Of a stretch of DNA of 42,936 nucleotides, positions 34,323-42,144 are shown piece after piece (positions within the stretch are counted from its first letter, which is position 1; each line of letters opens with the position of its first letter). Below the pieces are notes generated by a model. That model was not told where the DNA came from. It saw nothing but the letters and a program-made list of their open reading frames with translations, and made no database searches. A program made the position numbers and the translations under genes. The DNA comes from an uncultured archaeon (GTDB taxonomy: Archaea > Halobacteriota > Halobacteria > Halobacteriales > Haloferacaceae): the NCBI GenBank assembly GCA_937138675.1, contig CAKZPG010000084.1, positions 1 through 42,936 of the forward strand. Direction: 5' to 3'.

Positions 34323-34679
34323 TCAGCCGTCGCCGTACCGCTCCGCGCAGGCCTGAATCGTCCCCGAGACACCACGCACGCGGAGCGCAGCCGGCTCCCC
34401 GTCGATAGCCGAGACGCAGGCGAGGACGGCCCGCCCGCGTTCGACAGCCTCGCGACGCACCCTGACGGTCGCCATCCCCCGGCCATGTGGGGGCGAGAAC
34501 TCGACGGCGACGACCGTTGGGTCTACCGCGGCGCTCCCGGGGTCACCAAGAAGCGCTGTCGCCGCCTCCCACACTGCCGACTGGAGCGCCCGGCGGTCAA
34601 GCGAAGTCTCAAGCGCTATTTCGACACCTACGCCGAGGTAGCGCCACCGAGGCCGTCGGCTCTTTGGGAGCGACTTCAT
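34323..34679 (-). CDS. rnp2: Ribonuclease P protein component 2 (Pop5/Rpp14)
   Basis: 118-aa Pop5 homologue, one of the proteins assisting the RNase P RNA in 5' processing of pre-tRNAs. The start KSLPKSRRPRWRYLGVGVE is the typical basic N-terminus. The family motif FSPPHGRGMATVRVRREAVERGRAVLA corresponds to the Pop5 core strand-helix, followed by RVRGVSGTIQACAERY. Its start overlaps the rnp3 stop by 4 nt. Length is normal, with a C-terminus slightly short of some haloarchaeal homologues. Confidence 0.94.
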   Translation of the reverse strand: MKSLPKSRRPRWRYLGVGVEIALETSLDRRALQSAVWEAATALLGDPGSAAVDPTVVAVEFSPPHGRGMATVRVRREAVERGRAVLACVSAIDGEPAALRVRGVSGTIQACAERYGDG

Positions 34680-35389
34680 GAGTCGTCCTCTACCAATGGG
34701 TCCGCCCAGTCAGCCGGGTCGTACCGGCCGCGACGCACACCGGGCATCACCCAGTTCTCGCTCGCCCGGTCGCGATTACGCGCAGCTATTCGTCCCCACT
34801 CCCGGAGGCCCTCCACAACGAAGTCGTGGCCGAGTCCGACCGTCTCGCCCACCGCCGCGAGCGCGCGCGGCCCTCGAAGCGAGAGGGAGCCGCCCGCGCC
34901 GGCGGTTACCACGTGGGGGGCGTCGTACGTCTTCACAAGGTCGCGGAGCCGTGTGAGCGATGACACTGCCCGGACGCGGGTGCCGCCCGTCTCGCGCAGC
35001 ACGGGGCCGAGGTCGAACTCCACCCGGACACCGTTTCGCGCTGCCGCCCGCGCAAGGACGTGGTCAAACGGGAATCGATTCGGGCCTGCCGTTGGTGCTG
35101 CCAGCACGTCCACACGCGGCTCCTCAACGGCGAAGCGATTACGATCAGGCGTCCCGCCGCGGACGAGGAGAAGAGTCGTTTCGCGCCGGCGGGCGGCGAT
35201 CCGTCCGCTCGCGGCGTCGGGGTCCGCATCGACGGTCAGGCCTGGAACTATGTCAAAGTCGGAGTCACAGCCGTCTAAGGGCACGTCCGCGCCACCGTCT
35301 CGCACCACCAGTCCGTCGTAGCCGACGCTCGTGGCCGACGCCGTGACAGACGAGAGCGACTCGGACGGAGGGTGGACCGCCTCGTACAC
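34676..35389 (-). CDS. rnp3: Ribonuclease P protein component 3 (Rpp30)
   Basis: 237-aa Rpp30 homologue with a TIM-barrel-like fold, partner of Pop5 in archaeal RNase P. Landmarks are YEAVHPPSESLSSVTASATSVGYDGLVV at the N-terminus, DVLAAPTAGPNRFPFDHVLARAAARNGVRVEFDLGP in the middle, and VTAGAGGSLSLRGPRALAAVGETVGL. GTG at 35387-35389 gives the family start. It overlaps rnp2, and the RNase P-proteasome order rnp3-rnp2-psmA is conserved in archaea. The usual upstream ribosomal gene rpl15e is not here; instead a transposon relic and an amidohydrolase follow. Confidence 0.93.
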   Translation of the reverse strand: MYEAVHPPSESLSSVTASATSVGYDGLVVRDGGADVPLDGCDSDFDIVPGLTVDADPDAASGRIAARRRETTLLLVRGGTPDRNRFAVEEPRVDVLAAPTAGPNRFPFDHVLARAAARNGVRVEFDLGPVLRETGGTRVRAVSSLTRLRDLVKTYDAPHVVTAGAGGSLSLRGPRALAAVGETVGLGHDFVVEGLREWGRIAARNRDRASENWVMPGVRRGRYDPADWADPLVEDDS

Positions 35390-35394
35390 GCTCT

Positions 35395-35475
35395 ATCTGT
35401 GGGGTGCGAGCCGACTTCCCGGTTACGGAAGTGCGAGCAGAAAGCCCCACACTTTAGCGTGGGAAGGATGTCAGG
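35395..35475 (+). pseudogene. Short relic of a TnpB (IS200/IS605/IS1341-type) C-terminus with its right-end hairpin
   Basis: In the frame ending at TAG 35455-35457 the translation is RADFPVTEVRAESPTL, close to the conserved haloarchaeal TnpB tail of the type V-x-x-x-R-A-G/E-S-P-T-L. Just around the stop is an imperfect hairpin (CCCAC 35446-35450 with GTGGG 35459-35463) and, before it, ACTTCC/GGAAGT (35414-35432). This is how the right end of such elements, which also forms the TnpB guide RNA scaffold, usually looks. No upstream tnpB body is present. The relic lies in the rnp3/amidohydrolase divergent gap and may influence rnp3 expression. Recognition from memory of the tail motif. Confidence 0.55.
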
Positions 35476-35514
35476 GACGCGACGGGCGCGACCGGCATCG
35501 AGACGAGCAGGTCG

Positions 35515-35524
35515 AAAATATAAA
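35515..35524 (+). promoter_or_regulatory. TATA element for the amidohydrolase-Rieske genes
   Basis: aaaatataaa is the clearest TATA-like box in the window, about 30 nt before the ATG at 35551; a leaderless transcript is likely. Confidence 0.6.
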
Positions 35525-35550
35525 GATAGTTCCCGGAGACGTGTTACGCG

Positions 35551-36681
35551 ATGGCACAGCACGCCAAGGCAGGGCGGACACGAACCCTCGACGCCGTAGA
35601 CGTGGTGGTCGACTCCGACGCCCACGTCACCGAGAGCGTGGACCAACTGCTCGAGTACGTCGACGAGCGAGACGAGGGACTACGGCGCATCATCGAGGAC
35701 GCCGCACAACCGGCACACGACATCTACTCTGTTGCCCACCCGACACCGCCGTTTATTCACACGGACGCGTTCGGCGACGTATACAGCGACGCCCCGACCG
35801 GGTCGCTGGAGGCCAAGCGCGCGGAAATGGAGGAGTTCGAACTTGACTACTCGATCCTCAGCCCGACGCTCAACCTCTCGCTCGCGACGGTCAACAACGA
35901 CCGAGCGGCGGTGGTGCTAGCGAAGGCGTACAACGAGTGGGTGCTTGACCAGTTCACAGAGGAGGGCGACGACTCTATTCTTACACCCGTTGTGATCCCG
36001 CCGCAAGCCCCAGACAAGGCCGCTGAGATAATTGACGACAACGGCAACGAGGACGGGGTCTGTGCCGTCTCCGTCCCATCGACGGGGCTGGTCCCGCCGC
36101 CGGGCCACCGGTGGTACGACCCCATCTACGAGGCCGCTGAGGATAATGGGCTTCCACTTCTTTTCCACTCCGGTTCCGGCGCCACGGCGGATATCTTCCC
36201 GGTGATGCGCAAGTGGACCGAGGTGTACGCCGAGGACCACGCGATGGTCCATCCGTTCACGGCGATGTGGAACCTCACCTCGATGCTGTTCCAGGCCGTG
36301 CCCGCCCGCTACCCTGACCTCCAGTTCGTCTTTCAGGAGGCCGGGGTCGGCTGGATCCCCTACACCAAGTGGCGCCTCGACGACCACTATCTCGAGCTCT
36401 CCGACGAGGTGCCGGGGCTCGACAAACTGCCGAGCAAATACGTCGACGATCAGTTCACCTTCACGACCCAGCCGCTCGGCTACACCGGCGACCACCCCGA
36501 ACAGCTGGCGAAGATGATCGAACTCGTCGGTCCGGAGAATCTGATGTACGCCTCCGACCTTCCGCATCCGGACTTCGACCCGCCGGAGGAGCTCTTCGAC
36601 CGGATCCGGGGCCACCTCGACGACGAGGCGGTCCGTGGCATGATGGGCGAGACGGCCGTCGACGTGTTCGGCCTGTCGTGA
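35551..36681 (+). CDS. Amidohydrolase-family protein (COG2159/ACMSD-like)
   Basis: 376-aa TIM-barrel amidohydrolase. The N-terminal metal site is DSDAHVTESVDQLLEY (Asp-x-Asp-x-His, as in COG2159 members). LPLLFHSGSGA gives a barrel His, and LMYASDLPHPDFDPP at the C-terminus the last metal Asp. VFQEAGVGWIPYTKWRLD is also typical of this family, which includes decarboxylases and hydrolases acting on aromatic or cyclic acids. Substrate unknown. Its stop overlaps the GTG of a Rieske protein gene, so both work in one unit, perhaps as part of ring degradation. The start gives 20 residues of basic leader; an internal start is not obvious. Confidence 0.87.
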   Translation: MAQHAKAGRTRTLDAVDVVVDSDAHVTESVDQLLEYVDERDEGLRRIIEDAAQPAHDIYSVAHPTPPFIHTDAFGDVYSDAPTGSLEAKRAEMEEFELDYSILSPTLNLSLATVNNDRAAVVLAKAYNEWVLDQFTEEGDDSILTPVVIPPQAPDKAAEIIDDNGNEDGVCAVSVPSTGLVPPPGHRWYDPIYEAAEDNGLPLLFHSGSGATADIFPVMRKWTEVYAEDHAMVHPFTAMWNLTSMLFQAVPARYPDLQFVFQEAGVGWIPYTKWRLDDHYLELSDEVPGLDKLPSKYVDDQFTFTTQPLGYTGDHPEQLAKMIELVGPENLMYASDLPHPDFDPPEELFDRIRGHLDDEAVRGMMGETAVDVFGLS

Positions 36682-37040
36682 GCGGCGTGCGCTACCGTGT
36701 CGCGACCGCCTCGGAGGTCGCAGAGCCGGGCGACCGCGTTATCGCCGACATCGAGGGCCAAGAGGTCGCGGTGTTCAACGTCGACGGCGACCTCCACGCG
36801 CTTCCAAACTTTTGTCCTCACCAAGCCGCGCCGCTATGCGAAGGCGAGGTGACCGGCCGGATGGTGATGGGCGACGACGGCTGGTCGTGGGAGTACGTCC
36901 AGCGCGGCGAGGTAGTCACCTGCCCGTGGCACGGCTGGAAGTTCGACGTGACGACCGGCAGGAACATCAAAGACGAGGACGTCGCTATCCCAAGCTACGA
37001 CGTTGAGCGGGACGGCGACGACGTACTCGTGGTGCGGTAG
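36678..37040 (+). CDS. Rieske [2Fe-2S] protein
   Basis: 120-aa single-domain Rieske protein without membrane anchor. The cluster ligands are C46 and H48 (FCPHQAAPLC) and C82 and H85 (CPWHGWKFDVTTG). The distance H48 to C82 is 33 residues; usual Rieske ferredoxins have about 16-17, so there is an extra loop of some 15 residues (GRMVMGDDGWSWEYVQRG). It is a ferredoxin-type electron carrier candidate. GTG at 36678 overlaps the amidohydrolase stop (GTGA), giving coupling and a clear start. No oxygenase alpha subunit or reductase is nearby. Confidence 0.9.
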   Translation: MSGVRYRVATASEVAEPGDRVIADIEGQEVAVFNVDGDLHALPNFCPHQAAPLCEGEVTGRMVMGDDGWSWEYVQRGEVVTCPWHGWKFDVTTGRNIKDEDVAIPSYDVERDGDDVLVVR

Positions 37041-37055
37041 GCAGCGCAGACCGGA

Positions 37056-37511
37056 TCAATCTTCTGCCGCCGCCCGCACCGCCTCGCGCAACTCGGTCTC
37101 GCTAAGGTCGTACACAGTGTAGCCGTCGCCGTGCCGGCGGTGTTCGATGGTCGTCACGTCAACGCCGTCAACCACGAGCGCCCATGACCCACCGGACTGG
37201 GGGTTCTTTGCCCGGAAACGCACGTCGACACCGAACACCTCCCGGAGATCTGCGACGACCGGCGGCGAGAGCGTCCCATCCGCGAGCCGTGGGGGACGGT
37301 ACGGGCGCATCCCGTGTTCGCGAAACTCCTCGACGTTCGCGCGCCACCAGTCGGGGTACGTCGTGAGGTCCTCGCCCTCGTAAGGGTCCTCGTCGTCGTA
37401 GCCCGGCGGAAGCGACGCGGAGCGCGGCGGATCCTCTGTCACGGCTGCGTGTCGACGTGCCGTGTCAAAGAACGTTCGCCAGTCGGACGTCCGAACCGGG
37501 CAGGGGGCCAC
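37056..37511 (-). CDS. Conserved hypothetical protein, probably haloarchaeal
   Basis: 151 aa; function not recognised. N-terminal part holds WRTFFDTARRHAAVTEDPPRSASLPPGYD and DLTTYPDWWRANVEEFREHGMRPYRPPRLADG, Trp/Arg/Pro-rich and family-like. The C-terminal half appears to be an alpha/beta segment with VFGVDVRFRAKNPQSGGSWALVVDG and a last helix ETELREAVRAAAED. No membrane region, signal or metal motif. Codon use is ordinary for the window and the frame is long and uninterrupted. The GTG at 37509-37511 is the best start seen; it lies 72 bp from the divergent peroxiredoxin gene, suggesting a shared control region. Confidence 0.75.
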   Translation of the reverse strand: MAPCPVRTSDWRTFFDTARRHAAVTEDPPRSASLPPGYDDEDPYEGEDLTTYPDWWRANVEEFREHGMRPYRPPRLADGTLSPPVVADLREVFGVDVRFRAKNPQSGGSWALVVDGVDVTTIEHRRHGDGYTVYDLSETELREAVRAAAED

Positions 37512-37583
37512 GCCGTGGCCGCCGAGCGTGCCCCGTGTTCCGACGACCCGAAGGATTAGGTGTGCCGCGGGCGCGTTCGAGGT

Positions 37584-38075
37584 ATGTCTGTTGAGGTCGG
37601 TGACGATGCGCCACGGTTCTCACTCCCGATGGCGCAGGGCCGTGCGTACAACGATATCGAGGAGTTCTCGCTTGTAGAGGCGCTCTCGGAGGGTCCTGTA
37701 GTGCTTGTCTTCTTCCCGGCGGCGTTCACCAGCGGCTGTACCGACGAGCTCTGCGCGTTCACAGAGGGACTGGAAGCGTTCGAACGGCTCGACGCGCAGG
37801 TGTATGGGGTTAGTGTCGACCTCTCGTTCTCCCAGAACGAGTTCATTACCAAAGAGGACCTCGACGTACCTCTCCTCTCGGACCACACCCACGAAGTCAC
37901 CCACGCCTACGACGTGGTCCTTTCCGACATGTACGGACACTTCGAGGTGAGTCAGCGTGCCGTCTTCGTCGTCGACGAGGGTGGCGTCGTACGCCACCGC
38001 TGGGTGCGCGGGGATGAAAATCCGGACTTCGGCGGGCTGGTAGACGACCTCACCGGGGTCGTCAAGGCGCTTTAG
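37584..38075 (+). CDS. Peroxiredoxin (AhpC/TSA family)
   Basis: 163-aa thiol peroxidase reducing H2O2 and organic peroxides. The site AFTSGCTDELCAF places T49 and peroxidatic C52 in TxxC, with a second cysteine C57 five residues on, where the atypical resolving cysteine of PrxQ/AhpE-type proteins lies. GVSVDLSFSQNEF and AVFVVDEGGVVRHRWV are the later family landmarks. The ATG at 37584 is taken over an earlier in-frame start (37560) because of the normal N-terminus SVEVGDDAPRFSLP. Convergent with lysA. Confidence 0.92.
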   Translation: MSVEVGDDAPRFSLPMAQGRAYNDIEEFSLVEALSEGPVVLVFFPAAFTSGCTDELCAFTEGLEAFERLDAQVYGVSVDLSFSQNEFITKEDLDVPLLSDHTHEVTHAYDVVLSDMYGHFEVSQRAVFVVDEGGVVRHRWVRGDENPDFGGLVDDLTGVVKAL

Positions 38076-38109
38076 CGAGGTGACACACCCGGCCGGCCCA
38101 GAGCGTGGC

Positions 38110-39345
38110 TCAGCGCCGCTCGCGCGCGAGAATATCTTCGACGGTACGGCGCTCGCGGACCACCCGGTCGTCGCCGCCCTCGAGCGCGACCTCCGCAGAG
38201 AACGGCTGCGAGTGGAACTCGCTCGTGAGGTCGGCACCGTATGCACCCACGACACCAAACGCCAGCAGGTCCCCCCGCACCGGGCGTGGCAGCGGCCGAT
38301 CCTGGCAGAAGGTGTCCGTACTGGTGCAGACTGGGCCACCAAGCGTTATTTCGGTCTCCTCCCTATCTGGCCCCGTCACGTTCCGGATCGGGTGATACGA
38401 CCCGAGGAGCGCGGGGCGCATCAGGGTCGTGAAGCTGGCATCCACGCCCACGACCGTCGGCCCGGGCGTCTCTTTGAGGGTGTTCACCCGCGTCAGGAGA
38501 AGGCTTGCGTCGGCAACGACGTACCGCCCGGGTTCGATCGCGAGACGTGCGTTGACCTCCTCAAGCGCCGCGCGGGTTTCTGTGGCCAGAGCGTCAACGT
38601 CGACCGGTTCGTCATCAGGACGGTACGGTACCGAGAATCCGCCGCCAACGTCTATCTCCGTGACGCCGCCGGCATCGCGGGCGACCGCCGCGAGCCGACG
38701 CGCGGCCTCCGGATGGGTCAACTCGCCGCTCATCCCGCTGGCGCCGTGGGCATGTAGCCCCACGAGATCAAATTGGTACTCCTCCCGGACAGCACGAGCC
38801 ATCTCAACCGCGCGCTCGTAGGGCACTCCGAACTTGGCGTCCTTGCCGACCGCAAACGACTCGTGGGGGCCGTTCACCTCACCGGGGTTCACACGAAGGA
38901 GGAGGTCACCGGTAAAGCCCCTGTCGGCGAGACGATCGAGGGTGTCGGCCGCACCCGCAGTGACCCGGAGTCCCGGGTGCGCCTCCCAGAGCGCGACCAT
39001 CTCGTCTAAATCGCGGGCAGGCGGATTGACGGCGGTGTACTGAAGACGGTCTGGATCGGCCCCAGCCTCCATCGCACGGGTGACCTCGTCGGCCGCCGCG
39101 CACTCGATTCGCATCCCTTCGTCGAGAACTGTCGCCATCACAGCCTGTCCGGTGTTCGCCTTCGCCGCGTACATCCGGCGGGCGTCGGGAAAGGCGTGAG
39201 CGAGGCGCCGGACGTTCTGGCGCACCCGGTCAAGATCGGTGACGTACAACGGGGTGCCGTGCTCGGCCGCGAGGCGAGAGAGCATGCCGGCGTCCCAGTC
39301 CTCAACGTCGAGGGCGAGTGACCCGGTCGCGTCGACAGAACTCAT
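38110..39345 (-). CDS. lysA: Diaminopimelate decarboxylase
   Basis: Final step of lysine synthesis, decarboxylating meso-DAP with PLP. The 411-aa protein has PLP-lysine K62 in YAAKANTG, VNPGEVNGPHESF, the glycine-rich loop DVGGGFSVPYRP, and EPGRYVVADASLLLTRV. CTSTDTFCQDRPLP contains the partner cysteine from the neighbouring subunit and the following residues. It overlaps the end of dapD by 4 nt, last gene of the run. 34 bp from the convergent peroxiredoxin gene. Confidence 0.95.
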   Translation of the reverse strand: MSSVDATGSLALDVEDWDAGMLSRLAAEHGTPLYVTDLDRVRQNVRRLAHAFPDARRMYAAKANTGQAVMATVLDEGMRIECAAADEVTRAMEAGADPDRLQYTAVNPPARDLDEMVALWEAHPGLRVTAGAADTLDRLADRGFTGDLLLRVNPGEVNGPHESFAVGKDAKFGVPYERAVEMARAVREEYQFDLVGLHAHGASGMSGELTHPEAARRLAAVARDAGGVTEIDVGGGFSVPYRPDDEPVDVDALATETRAALEEVNARLAIEPGRYVVADASLLLTRVNTLKETPGPTVVGVDASFTTLMRPALLGSYHPIRNVTGPDREETEITLGGPVCTSTDTFCQDRPLPRPVRGDLLAFGVVGAYGADLTSEFHSQPFSAEVALEGGDDRVVRERRTVEDILARERR

Positions 39346-40196
39346 TCCCGGAGCGCCTCCTCCCGCCGTGTCGCATCACGGGTGTCCTCGGCGACGTCCA
39401 TGGCGACGACGGCAGGCTTGTATGCGCCCCCAGCGAATAGATCGTGGTCGCCGATCGAGGACTCGACGTAGCGGGTGAACGCCCGGCGTTCGGCAGGAAT
39501 CTCGCCGTAGGTCACCGCCTCCTCCACGAGGTCATAAACCGGCAGGCGCGGCGTGAGTAGGGTGTTCTCCCCGACGACGGCGTCCTTGCCGACGTGGAAG
39601 CCAGAGACGACCCGACAGCCGGCGCCGATCGAGGCGCCGTCCTCTATCACGACGGGCGCGTCCTCTACCGGTTCAAGTACGCCCCCAACGAGCGTGTTTG
39701 CGCCGAGCTTGACGTTCGCGCCGATCTGTGCGCAGGAGCCGACTACGTCACAGGAGTCGACGAGGGTGCCATCGTCGACGTACGCGCCGACGTTGACGAA
39801 TGATGGCGACATAGCGATACAGTCTGCTCCGAGATGCGACCCACGCCGAAGAACGGTGCCGTTGGGTGTGTTTCGCGTGCCGCGTGCGCCGAGGTCGTCC
39901 GTCTGGCGCAGGGGCAAGACGTCGTGGTAGTCGACACCGCCGTGGCCGCGCGCCTCCGTCTCGCGCAGACCGAAGTTTAGCAGAACACCCCGCTTTACCC
40001 ACTCGTTGACGCGCCAGCCCTCGGGCCCGTTGCCGTGGCTGTTGATCGGTTCGGCGGCGCGGACCTCGCCCGCTTCGAGAGCGTCGAGAAAGGTGTCGAG
40101 GACGGCGCGGTGCTCGCTAGTCGCGCTCGCAGCGTTGAGTCCGTTCTCGTATCGTTTCCACAGGTCCGTGACGTTGGATTCCAGTGTCGTGCTCAT
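39342..40196 (-). CDS. dapD: Tetrahydrodipicolinate N-succinyltransferase
   Basis: DapD (284 aa) transfers succinyl from succinyl-CoA to tetrahydrodipicolinate, committing to the succinylase DAP route. The C-terminal two-thirds is a left-handed beta helix: MSPSFVNVGAYVDDGTLVDS, VVGSCAQIGANVKLGAN, VIEDGASIGAGCRVVSG and KDAVVGENTLLTPR. The N-terminal helical part is family-like. ATG at 40194-40196 is two bases after the dapB stop (40198-40200); a start at 40280 would run deep into dapB. Trimer expected. Confidence 0.93.
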   Translation of the reverse strand: MSTTLESNVTDLWKRYENGLNAASATSEHRAVLDTFLDALEAGEVRAAEPINSHGNGPEGWRVNEWVKRGVLLNFGLRETEARGHGGVDYHDVLPLRQTDDLGARGTRNTPNGTVLRRGSHLGADCIAMSPSFVNVGAYVDDGTLVDSCDVVGSCAQIGANVKLGANTLVGGVLEPVEDAPVVIEDGASIGAGCRVVSGFHVGKDAVVGENTLLTPRLPVYDLVEEAVTYGEIPAERRAFTRYVESSIGDHDLFAGGAYKPAVVAMDVAEDTRDATRREEALRE

Positions 40197-40197
40197 T

Positions 40198-40968
40198 TCA
40201 GTCGAGTACCTCGGCGAAATCGTAGGTGCCGGGCGCACGCCCGGCCAGCCACGCCGCGGCGTCAAGTGCGCCAGCGGCAAACGTCGCGCGGGACTCCGCG
40301 CGGTGTGTCAGCGTCACGGCCTCTGGGCCGTCCGCGACCAGTACCTCGTGCTCACCGGCGAGACCGCCGGCGCGGCGGGCGTGGATGCCCACCTCTCCCG
40401 CGGATCGGGGAGCCTCGCCTTCGCGACCGTGGACGCGTTCGGCGGCCTCGCCACGCGCCTCGTCCACGTCGTCAAGAAGGGTAACCGCAGTGCCACTCGG
40501 GGCGTCGCGCTTGCGGCTGTGGTGTGTCTCGGTCACCTCCACGTCGGCATCGGGGAGGGCGGTGACTGCCTCTCGAACCGCCCGTCGAAGCGCCATCAGG
40601 CCGCGCGAGAAGTTCGACGCTCGGAGGAGGGCTGTCTCCTTGGCGGCCGCCGAGAGCGCCGCGAGGCCCTCGTCGTCGAACCCTGTCGTGCCGGTCACCA
40701 GCGGGGTTCCCGTCTCGGCGCAGACGGTAGCGTACCGACGGGTCGCCGCGGGGGCGGTGAAGTCAACGACTACGTCGGCGTCGCCGTCGGCGAGGTGGTC
40801 CGCGAGTCGCTCGTCGCTCGCGAGGGCGGCATCATCAGGCGCGTCGATGGTCTCGGGTGAGCGGCTGACGGCGATGACAACTCCGAACGCCGGGTCCGTG
40901 CCGGCGAGATCGAGGACCTGGCCGCCCATGACGCCGCTCGCGCCAGTCACTGCCACGCGCGTCGTCAC
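40198..40968 (-). CDS. dapB: 4-hydroxy-tetrahydrodipicolinate reductase
   Basis: DapB (256 aa) reduces HTPA to tetrahydrodipicolinate with NAD(P)H. N-terminal VAVTGASGVMGGQV is the dinucleotide loop; VVDFTAPAATRRY and GTTGFDDEGLAAL follow. The catalytic region is ETHHSRKRDAPSGTA with the His pair and Lys, plus the SGTA phosphate/substrate loop. Overlaps dapA stop by 4 nt at its start. Confidence 0.95.
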   Translation of the reverse strand: MTTRVAVTGASGVMGGQVLDLAGTDPAFGVVIAVSRSPETIDAPDDAALASDERLADHLADGDADVVVDFTAPAATRRYATVCAETGTPLVTGTTGFDDEGLAALSAAAKETALLRASNFSRGLMALRRAVREAVTALPDADVEVTETHHSRKRDAPSGTAVTLLDDVDEARGEAAERVHGREGEAPRSAGEVGIHARRAGGLAGEHEVLVADGPEAVTLTHRAESRATFAAGALDAAAWLAGRAPGTYDFAEVLD

Positions 40969-41870
40969 GCCTCGATCTCCACGTCGTCGTCCGCCTCGTC
41001 AAGAGCCGTGAGCACTGTCCGTAGGCGCTCGACGGTCTTCTCGGCTGCCCGCGAGAGTGGGGGGCGAAGGCGCGCCGGGCCGTAGTCACGGATCGCCATC
41101 GCCTCCTTCACCGGAATGGGGTTAGACTCGGCGAACAGCGCCCGGAACAGAGGGCCGAGGCGGTGGTGGACCTCGCGGGCACGCTCGTAGTCACCCGTGA
41201 GTGCCGCGTTGACCATCGCCGCGGTGCGGGCGGGTTCAACGTTCGCAGCGACGCTTATTGTGCCGACGCCGCCGACCGAGAGGACGGGGAGAGTGAGACC
41301 GTCGTCGCCCGCGAGAACCGCGAACTCCTCGTCTCGGGTACGCTCAACCACCTCACTCACCCGCCCGAGATCGCCGCTTGCGGCTTTGTAGCCGGCGACG
41401 TTCCGGTGACCAGCGAGTTTGGCGACGGTCTCGGCTTCGACGTTCCGACCCGTCCGGCCGGGGACGTTGTAGACAATCTGGGGCAGGTCGACACCGTCTG
41501 CGACCGTCCGGTAGTGCTCGAGCATCCCGTCGGGTTCAGGACGGTTGTAGTACGGCGAAATGAGGAGGAGCGCGTCGGCACCGGCCGCGGCCGCCCGCTG
41601 CGAGAGATTGAGCGCCTCGCGAGTGTTGTTCGACCCGCTGCCGGCGATCACCGGCACGTCAACGGCGTCGACGACTGTCTCCACGACGTCGACGTGTTCG
41701 TCGTGACCGAGTGTCGCGGACTCGCCGGTCGAGCCAACGGGCACGAGGCCATCGACGTGCGGTTCAAGCCGTCGAGCGTCGGCGGCGAGTTGGTCGTGGT
41801 CGATGCGTCCATCCCCGTCGAACGGGGTCGTCATCGCGGGGTAGGTCCCGCTGAGGTCGAGCGCGGTCAT
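40965..41870 (-). CDS. dapA: 4-hydroxy-tetrahydrodipicolinate synthase
   Basis: DapA (301 aa) condenses pyruvate with aspartate semialdehyde. Schiff-base K162 (AGYKAASGD), Tyr134 (VYNVPGRTG) and the GSTGES loop at 47-52 are in place, with PYYNRPEPDG at 106-115. First gene of the minus-strand lysine run. The ATG at 41868-41870 is preferred; a candidate AT box (ccatatacac, 42044-42053) would make a leader near 150 nt, so the promoter is uncertain. Confidence 0.95.
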   Translation of the reverse strand: MTALDLSGTYPAMTTPFDGDGRIDHDQLAADARRLEPHVDGLVPVGSTGESATLGHDEHVDVVETVVDAVDVPVIAGSGSNNTREALNLSQRAAAAGADALLLISPYYNRPEPDGMLEHYRTVADGVDLPQIVYNVPGRTGRNVEAETVAKLAGHRNVAGYKAASGDLGRVSEVVERTRDEEFAVLAGDDGLTLPVLSVGGVGTISVAANVEPARTAAMVNAALTGDYERAREVHHRLGPLFRALFAESNPIPVKEAMAIRDYGPARLRPPLSRAAEKTVERLRTVLTALDEADDDVEIEA

Positions 41871-42043
41871 TGTGGCTGGAGTTGAGTTGGCTGCGACGCG
41901 GTGCGGCGGGTCGCCCCCACGACGAGGTCGCCACCCTCGCCGCAGACGCTACGCGTTGGCGCCACGTTTCGAGGAGAGGCGACGGCCACCACGCGTCGCT
42001 GGCCCGGCGGACCGGCGAGGGTCTCGAACGGCACGCGAAGCGA

Positions 42044-42053
42044 CCATATACAC
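42044..42053 (-). promoter_or_regulatory. Only AT-rich box upstream of dapA
   Basis: ccatatacac (minus strand GTGTATATGG) is the most TATA-like sequence in the 274-bp dapA/NYN divergent gap. Its distance from the dapA ATG is large for a haloarchaeal promoter, so a leader with regulatory potential or a missed start is possible. Confidence 0.3.
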
Positions 42054-42144
42054 AGCGGGAAAGGGAGGCCGAACGGTGTTATAGCTTGCGACGCGCGGAC
42101 GGGGAGAGCGCAAGACCTTTTCCGTGGCTCTCGTAGCGGCAGTC

